DNA of 64,000 bases from Actinomycetes bacterium (GTDB lineage Bacteria; Actinomycetota; Acidimicrobiia; Acidimicrobiales; Ilumatobacteraceae). Below the pieces are notes generated by a model. That model saw nothing but the letters and a program-made list of their open reading frames with translations, was not told the DNA's origin and ran no database searches. The stretch is taken from contig JAKOUY010000011.1 in NCBI GenBank assembly GCA_029782355.1, positions 372,001 to 436,000 on the forward strand. The letters run 5' to 3'. Both the position numbers and the translations under genes were made by a program. Positions 60,169 through 64,000 of the stretch are shown here, one piece after another (position 1 is the stretch's first letter; the number at the start of each line of letters is the position of its first letter).

Positions 60169-61446
60169 ATGGACGCCACCGCTCCGGGCCTGTCCCCCGC
60201 CGCCGCTCAGCGCCTCGCCGGATTGGCAGCGGGCGGGTCGCTCGACCTGCTCGACGGGCAGCTCTACGTCGATGGCACCTACGAGACGTACCAGTGGATG
60301 CGAGCCAACTCCCCCGTGCATTGGGACCCGGTCAACGAGCTGTGGGGGGTCTTCCGCTACGACGACATCGTCGAGATCGAGCGGCGCAAGGACGTCTTCT
60401 CCAATGCCGATCAGGTCAAGGGGGGCTACCGGCCGAACCTGCCGGCGGATCCGTCGATCATCGGCTTCGACGATCCCAAGCACGCCAAGCGTCGCGCCCT
60501 GGTGGCCCGGTGGTTCACCCCGAAGGCGATGGCCGAATGGGCCGACCACGTCCACGCCGTCGTGGTCGACCTGCTCGACGCCATGGCCGCCCAGGGAGGC
60601 CGGGTGGAGGTCGTCACCGAGCTGGCCTCGCCGCTGCCGGCCAAGATGATCGGGCGGTTGCTGGGCTTCGGCGAAGCACGCTGGCAGGACCTGGCTCGCT
60701 GGTCGGAGACCACCATCGCCCTCGGCGGCGGACCGCGTTACGCCGACGACGCCGGCGTCGCCTCGGTCTTCGAGTTCGCCGGGGCCTGCTCGGAGCTGTA
60801 CGAGTCCCGCCGGGCGTGCCCCGCACACGACGTGATGAGCGTGTGGACCACGGCGGAGATCGACGGCGTGGCCCTGACTCTCGACGACGTCATCAGCGAC
60901 TGCCTGCTGCTGCTCGACGGCGGAGCCGAGACCACTCGCACCGTCATCGCCCGGACCATCTGGAACCTGATCCGCTTCCCCGAGCAGTGGGCCAAGCTGC
61001 GCGCCGGCGCCGATCTGACCACGGCCGTGGAGGAGTTCATCCGCTTCGTCACCCCGGTGCACAACATGTGTCGAACGGCGACCGAGGACTACGACCTGCA
61101 CGGCACGACCATTCGCCAGGGCCAACAGGTGGTGCTGATGTACGGCTCGGCGAACCGCGACGAGGCCCACTTCACCGACCCGGAACGCTTCGACATCACC
61201 CGCACCCCCAACCAGCACATCGCCTTCGGGTTCGGCACCCACTTCTGCCTGGGAACCTCGCTGGCCCGCCTGGAGATCAAGACCTTCTTCGAGGAGCTGC
61301 TCCGCCGAGTCGCCGACCTGCGCCTGGTCGAGGGGACCACGCCGGTGGAGATGGCCAATGCCTTCGTGTTCGGGATCAAGGAGTTGCACGTCCAGTTCGA
61401 TCTGCTCGACCGATCGGCCGAGCACCGGGCTGCTGCCCATGCCTGA
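60169..61446 (+). CDS. Cytochrome P450
   Basis: 425 residues. Oxygen-activation helix D250-G-G-A-E-T-T256, ExxR as EFIR, heme loop FGFGTHFCLGTSLARLE with axial Cys360. It differs clearly from the P450 at 16156 (DGGAETT versus AGNETT), so the two are not recent duplicates. Closest pattern is the CYP124/142/268-like group, but the substrate is open. It overlaps the amidohydrolase gene by 8 bases and heads a three-gene operon. Confidence 0.92.
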   Translation: MDATAPGLSPAAAQRLAGLAAGGSLDLLDGQLYVDGTYETYQWMRANSPVHWDPVNELWGVFRYDDIVEIERRKDVFSNADQVKGGYRPNLPADPSIIGFDDPKHAKRRALVARWFTPKAMAEWADHVHAVVVDLLDAMAAQGGRVEVVTELASPLPAKMIGRLLGFGEARWQDLARWSETTIALGGGPRYADDAGVASVFEFAGACSELYESRRACPAHDVMSVWTTAEIDGVALTLDDVISDCLLLLDGGAETTRTVIARTIWNLIRFPEQWAKLRAGADLTTAVEEFIRFVTPVHNMCRTATEDYDLHGTTIRQGQQVVLMYGSANRDEAHFTDPERFDITRTPNQHIAFGFGTHFCLGTSLARLEIKTFFEELLRRVADLRLVEGTTPVEMANAFVFGIKELHVQFDLLDRSAEHRAAAHA

Positions 61447-62671
61447 GTCCGGTCGGGGGGCCGCCACGGCCACGCTGGACCCCGATCTGTTCCTTCCCGA
61501 GCCGGCGGCCCGGCCGGTGCGGTACACGATCATCTCCGTGGACGACCACCTCTGCGAACCGCGGCACACCTTCGAGGGCCGCCTGCCGGCCGCCCTGGCG
61601 GAACGGGCTCCACGGGTTGTCGTCGACGACGCCGGGCACGAGGTGTGGGAGTTCGACGGGCAGCGCTTCAGTCAGGTGGGGATGAACGCCGTGGCCGGGC
61701 GGCGCCCGGAGACCGTCCGGCTGGAGCCCTTCCGTTTCGACCAGATGCGCCCCGGCTGCTACGACCCAGCCGCCCGGGTGTCCGACATGGACCTCAACGG
61801 GGTCTGGGCGGCGGTCAACTTCCCGTCGATGATCACCGGGTTCGCCGGCCGGGTGTTCTCGGCCTGCTCGGACCACGCACTCGGCGTGGCCACGATGCGG
61901 GCCTGGAACGACTGGTTCCACGAGGAGTGGGCCACGGCGTACCCGCAGCGGTTCATCCCCCTCGGCATCACCCACCTCGCCGATCCCCAGGCCGGGGCGG
62001 CGGAGATCCGCCGGAACGCGGCCCGCGGCTTTCGGACGGTCAGCCTTCCCGAGCGCCCGCATCTCATCGGCTTCCCCGCGCTGTTCGACACCGAGCACTG
62101 GGACCCGATCATCCGGGCCTGCGCCGACACCGACACGGTCATCTCCGTTCACGTCGGCTCGTCCGGCGGTTACCCCAGCCCCCCGGGTGCCCCCGCACTG
62201 CAACTGGGGGCGACGCTGTTCGGTCAGCTGTCCTTGGCCGCCTGCGCCGAGTGGCTGTGGTCGGGCGTCGCCGTGCGCTACCCGACCCTGCGCATCGCCA
62301 TGAGCGAGGGCGGCATCGGCTGGGTCCCGATGCTGCTCGACCGGCTCGACAACATCGTCGACCGCAGCGGCTACGGCATCTCCGAGTGGGGCATCCGCCC
62401 GGCCGACGTCCTGGCACGCAACTTCTGGTTCTGCACGATCGACGACCCGAGCACCATCGATCTGCGGCACCGCATCGGCGTCGAGCGGATCATGCTGGAG
62501 ACGGACTACCCGCACGGCGACGGCACCTGGCCCGACACCCAGTCCGTCATCGCCGCGGCCTGGGGCCACATCCCGCCCCGGGAGCTCCGGCGGATGTGCT
62601 CGGAGAACGCCGCCGAGCTGTTCCGCCACCCGCTGCCCGACGTGGTGCTCCCGCTGGACGATGGCCGATGA
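61439..62671 (+). CDS. Amidohydrolase-2 family metal-dependent hydrolase
   Basis: 410 residues. YTIISVDDHLCEPRHTFEGRL at the start replaces the SSDxHxG pattern of its paralogues; later come VISVHVGSSGGYPSP, an AECAEWLWSGVAVRYPTL-like helix and METDYPHGDGTWPDTQ. ATG 61439 lies inside the P450 3' end. Coupled on both sides (8-base overlap upstream, ATGA downstream), so it should act on the P450 product or its CoA ester. Confidence 0.87.
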   Translation: MPESGRGAATATLDPDLFLPEPAARPVRYTIISVDDHLCEPRHTFEGRLPAALAERAPRVVVDDAGHEVWEFDGQRFSQVGMNAVAGRRPETVRLEPFRFDQMRPGCYDPAARVSDMDLNGVWAAVNFPSMITGFAGRVFSACSDHALGVATMRAWNDWFHEEWATAYPQRFIPLGITHLADPQAGAAEIRRNAARGFRTVSLPERPHLIGFPALFDTEHWDPIIRACADTDTVISVHVGSSGGYPSPPGAPALQLGATLFGQLSLAACAEWLWSGVAVRYPTLRIAMSEGGIGWVPMLLDRLDNIVDRSGYGISEWGIRPADVLARNFWFCTIDDPSTIDLRHRIGVERIMLETDYPHGDGTWPDTQSVIAAAWGHIPPRELRRMCSENAAELFRHPLPDVVLPLDDGR

Positions 62672-63495
62672 GCGCGCCGAACCCGGCCAAGCCGTACCCG
62701 GACCCGGTCGAGGGGTTGGCGGTCACGGTCGACGACGGTGTGGTGCGCATCGTCATCGACCGACCGGCGCGGCGCAACATGTTCACCGACGACATGGTCC
62801 TGGCGCTGACCGACACCGTCGACGCCGCCGGCAGCGACGGGCAGGCCCGAGTCGTGGTCATCTCGGCGACGGGCGAGCACTTCTGCGCCGGATTCGACCT
62901 GTCGGAGCGCACGTCGCCGTCCGGGCCGACTCGGGCGGGTGAGATCCAGCGGCGGATGCGCTGGCACGTCGGGCGCCTGATTCCGGCGCTGCTCGAGGTG
63001 CAGACGCCGGTGGTCTGCCAGGTCCACGGGGCTGCGTCCGGGCTCGGGCTGGCCATCGCCCTGGCCGCCGACTTCACCGTCGCCAGCGACGACGCCAAGT
63101 TCATCGCCCCCTTCGTCGGACTCGGCTTCACGCCCGACAGCGGGGTCAGCTGGCTGCTCCCCCGACTCGTCGGCCTGACCCGTGCCAAGCAGATGCTGAT
63201 GCTCGGTCGGCGGGTGCGCGGCCACGAGGCCGCCGACTGCGGGATGATCCACCAGGCGGTTCCGGCCGAGCAGCTCGCCGAGGCGACCGAGGCGCTGGTG
63301 GCCGAGCTGCGCCGGGCTCCCACGGTGGCCGTCGGGCTGAGCAAGACGTTGATCCACCGCGGCCTCAGCGTCGATCTGGCTCGCCATCTCGCCGACGAGG
63401 GCCAGGCGATGGAGCTGTCCAGCCGCTCGGAGGACTTCCGTGAGGCCGCTCGAGCCGCTGCCGAGCGTCGCCCCCCGGACTTCACCGGTCGTTGA
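62668..63495 (+). CDS. Enoyl-CoA hydratase/isomerase family protein
   Basis: 275-residue crotonase. Oxyanion-hole segments VVISATGEHFCAGFDLSER and CQVHGAASGLGLAIALAADFTVASDDAKF, then PDSGVSWLLPRLVGLTRAKQMLMLGRRVRGHEAADCGMIHQAV. The position of Gly-Asp-Ser around PDSG fits a family member with one catalytic acid retained. Last gene of the P450-amidohydrolase operon; its 3' end overlaps the convergent VOC gene by 14 bp. Confidence 0.9.
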   Translation: MSAPNPAKPYPDPVEGLAVTVDDGVVRIVIDRPARRNMFTDDMVLALTDTVDAAGSDGQARVVVISATGEHFCAGFDLSERTSPSGPTRAGEIQRRMRWHVGRLIPALLEVQTPVVCQVHGAASGLGLAIALAADFTVASDDAKFIAPFVGLGFTPDSGVSWLLPRLVGLTRAKQMLMLGRRVRGHEAADCGMIHQAVPAEQLAEATEALVAELRRAPTVAVGLSKTLIHRGLSVDLARHLADEGQAMELSSRSEDFREAARAAAERRPPDFTGR

Positions 63496-63922
63496 GCGGG
63501 TCCGGCGCGTCGCCGGGCGTCTCCTCGAGGATCTCCCACACGTTGCCCTGCGGATCGGCAATCAGCGCGAAGCGGGAACCGGGCCGGTGACTGGTCACCG
63601 GTGTCAGCACCGTCGCCCCGGCGAGCTCGGCGGCCTGGACGGTGGCCTGGGCGTCGGCCACGTGGGCAGCGGCATAGGCGAACCCGGCATGGTGATGCCA
63701 GGTCGGACGCTCGGGCGGTGGCAGCGCACCGCCGGCCGGCTGGTACAGCTTGGCGCGCGCCGCACCGGACGACCCGTCCACCAGGCGGAGCACCAGCCCC
63801 TCCGGAAACGTCAACCGACGCTGCACGCGCCACCCGAAGCCGCGCTCGTAGAACTCGGCCAGGCGCTCGGCGTCAGCGGTGACCATCCCGACTTCGACGG
63901 CAGCGCCGCGCCCACCGGTCAC
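63482..63922 (-). CDS. VOC (glyoxalase-like) family protein
   Basis: 146 residues, one vicinal-oxygen-chelate unit pair: VEVGMVTADAERLAEFYERGFGWRV at the start and RFALIADPQGNVWEILEE at the end, supplying the usual Glu metal ligand. A bleomycin-resistance- or glyoxalase-like enzyme of unknown substrate. GTG 63922 overlaps the stop of the upstream enoyl-CoA hydratase (GTGA). Confidence 0.82.
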   Translation of the reverse strand: MTGGRGAAVEVGMVTADAERLAEFYERGFGWRVQRRLTFPEGLVLRLVDGSSGAARAKLYQPAGGALPPPERPTWHHHAGFAYAAAHVADAQATVQAAELAGATVLTPVTSHRPGSRFALIADPQGNVWEILEETPGDAPDPLNDR

Positions 63923-64000
63923 GGCTTGTGATCCGTGAACACCGGGGCACGGCCTTCCTTGCGCGCCCGGGTGGCCTCCTCGAAGTTCTCCGTCAGGATC
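63919..64000 (-). CDS. C-terminal end of an enoyl-CoA hydratase/isomerase (partial)
   Basis: The last 26 codons run in from the right edge and read ILTENFEEATRARKEGRAP then VFTDHKP. This EGxxAFxEKR-like ending (here KEGRAPVFTD) is typical of crotonase-family proteins. It overlaps the VOC gene start, so the two form a coupled pair. The rest of the gene lies beyond the window. Confidence 0.65.
   Translation of the reverse strand, partial: ILTENFEEATRARKEGRAPVFTDHKP

Noticed and set aside
60073-61569. N-terminal extension of the esterase to 863 residues
   Set aside because: It lies antisense to the P450 and lacks a fold; a signal peptide begins at ATG 60072.
1-64000. tRNA, rRNA, CRISPR array, insertion sequence, prophage or selenocysteine machinery genes
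   Set aside because: None seen: gaps between genes are mostly under 130 bp, no transposase or integrase motifs occur, and no selA/selB/selD-like proteins or tRNA-Sec shape was recognised.

Overview
The window is dense, very GC-rich bacterial chromosome with about 60 genes, short gaps and many 4-base ATGA/GTGA overlaps. Mycothiol-linked genes (an MscR-type dehydrogenase, a TIGR03086 protein), the phosphatidylinositol-phosphate synthase/PatA pair, DUF2510 proteins, P450s, amidohydrolase-2 proteins and an LLM flavin oxidoreductase point to Actinomycetota. An Acidimicrobiia-like lineage is my best guess, but it is inference. I found no rRNA, tRNA, CRISPR array, insertion sequence, phage or plasmid genes. 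Apart from the weakly supported gene fragment at the left edge (1-372), no stretch over 300 bases lacks a gene.

The central observation is a gene hidden by an in-frame TGA. Positions 17430-19208 form one frame interrupted only by TGA at 17742-17744, in the context C-TGA-G-S-C. This is the signature of the UGSC family of selenoproteins. A perfect GC hairpin begins 11 nt after the TGA, where a bacterial SECIS element belongs. I therefore annotate one 592-residue selenoprotein with Sec105, translationally coupled to the cytochrome P450 at 16156-17433. No sel genes lie in the window, so the claim depends on selA/B/C/D being elsewhere in the genome.

Layout. 1-6.0 kb: gene fragment, ccmF coupled to a WYL regulator, a TIGR03086 protein, patA, PIP synthase and a small membrane protein. 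6-11 kb: zinc-binding lipoprotein with a Zur-like box, LLM oxidoreductase, HIT protein, rsfS, LCP-like protein, nadD. 11-19.2 kb: sigma factor, class II DAHP synthase, serine hydrolase, small hypothetical, thiolase, P450, selenoprotein. 19.3-26.5 kb: GHMP kinase, then a MacAB-like exporter with a lipoprotein, divergent from a two-component system. Four tandem GCTGAG repeats sit between these. 26.5-34 kb: histidine phosphatase, Rieske oxygenase, DUF2510 protein, heterodimeric ABC exporter, DoxX and a hypothetical. 34-40.4 kb: hexapeptide acyltransferase, ABC transporter, SnoaL-like protein, phosphatidylcholine synthase, panC, double VOC protein. 40.4-47.2 kb: enoyl-CoA hydratase, CPBP protease, M1 peptidase, ProA-like dehydrogenase, ETHE1-like hydrolase, lysoplasmalogenase, TauE/SafE. 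47.3-54.9 kb: amidohydrolase-SDR-amidohydrolase, enolase-superfamily enzyme, biotinyl-carboxyltransferase fusion, LigD-type polymerase. 54.9-64 kb: mycothiol-dependent formaldehyde detoxification pair, OafA-SGNH acyltransferase, PHB-depolymerase-like esterase, P450-amidohydrolase-enoyl-CoA hydratase operon, VOC protein, partial enoyl-CoA hydratase.

Many genes that appear to have their own promoter carry a TANNNT hexamer (often TAGCGT or TAGCCT) 6-8 nt before the start codon. This spacing predicts leaderless mRNAs and supports several start choices. Two short divergent spacers (37317-37356 and 45105-45124) look like symmetric bidirectional promoters. All functional calls rest on motif recognition by eye; no database search was run.
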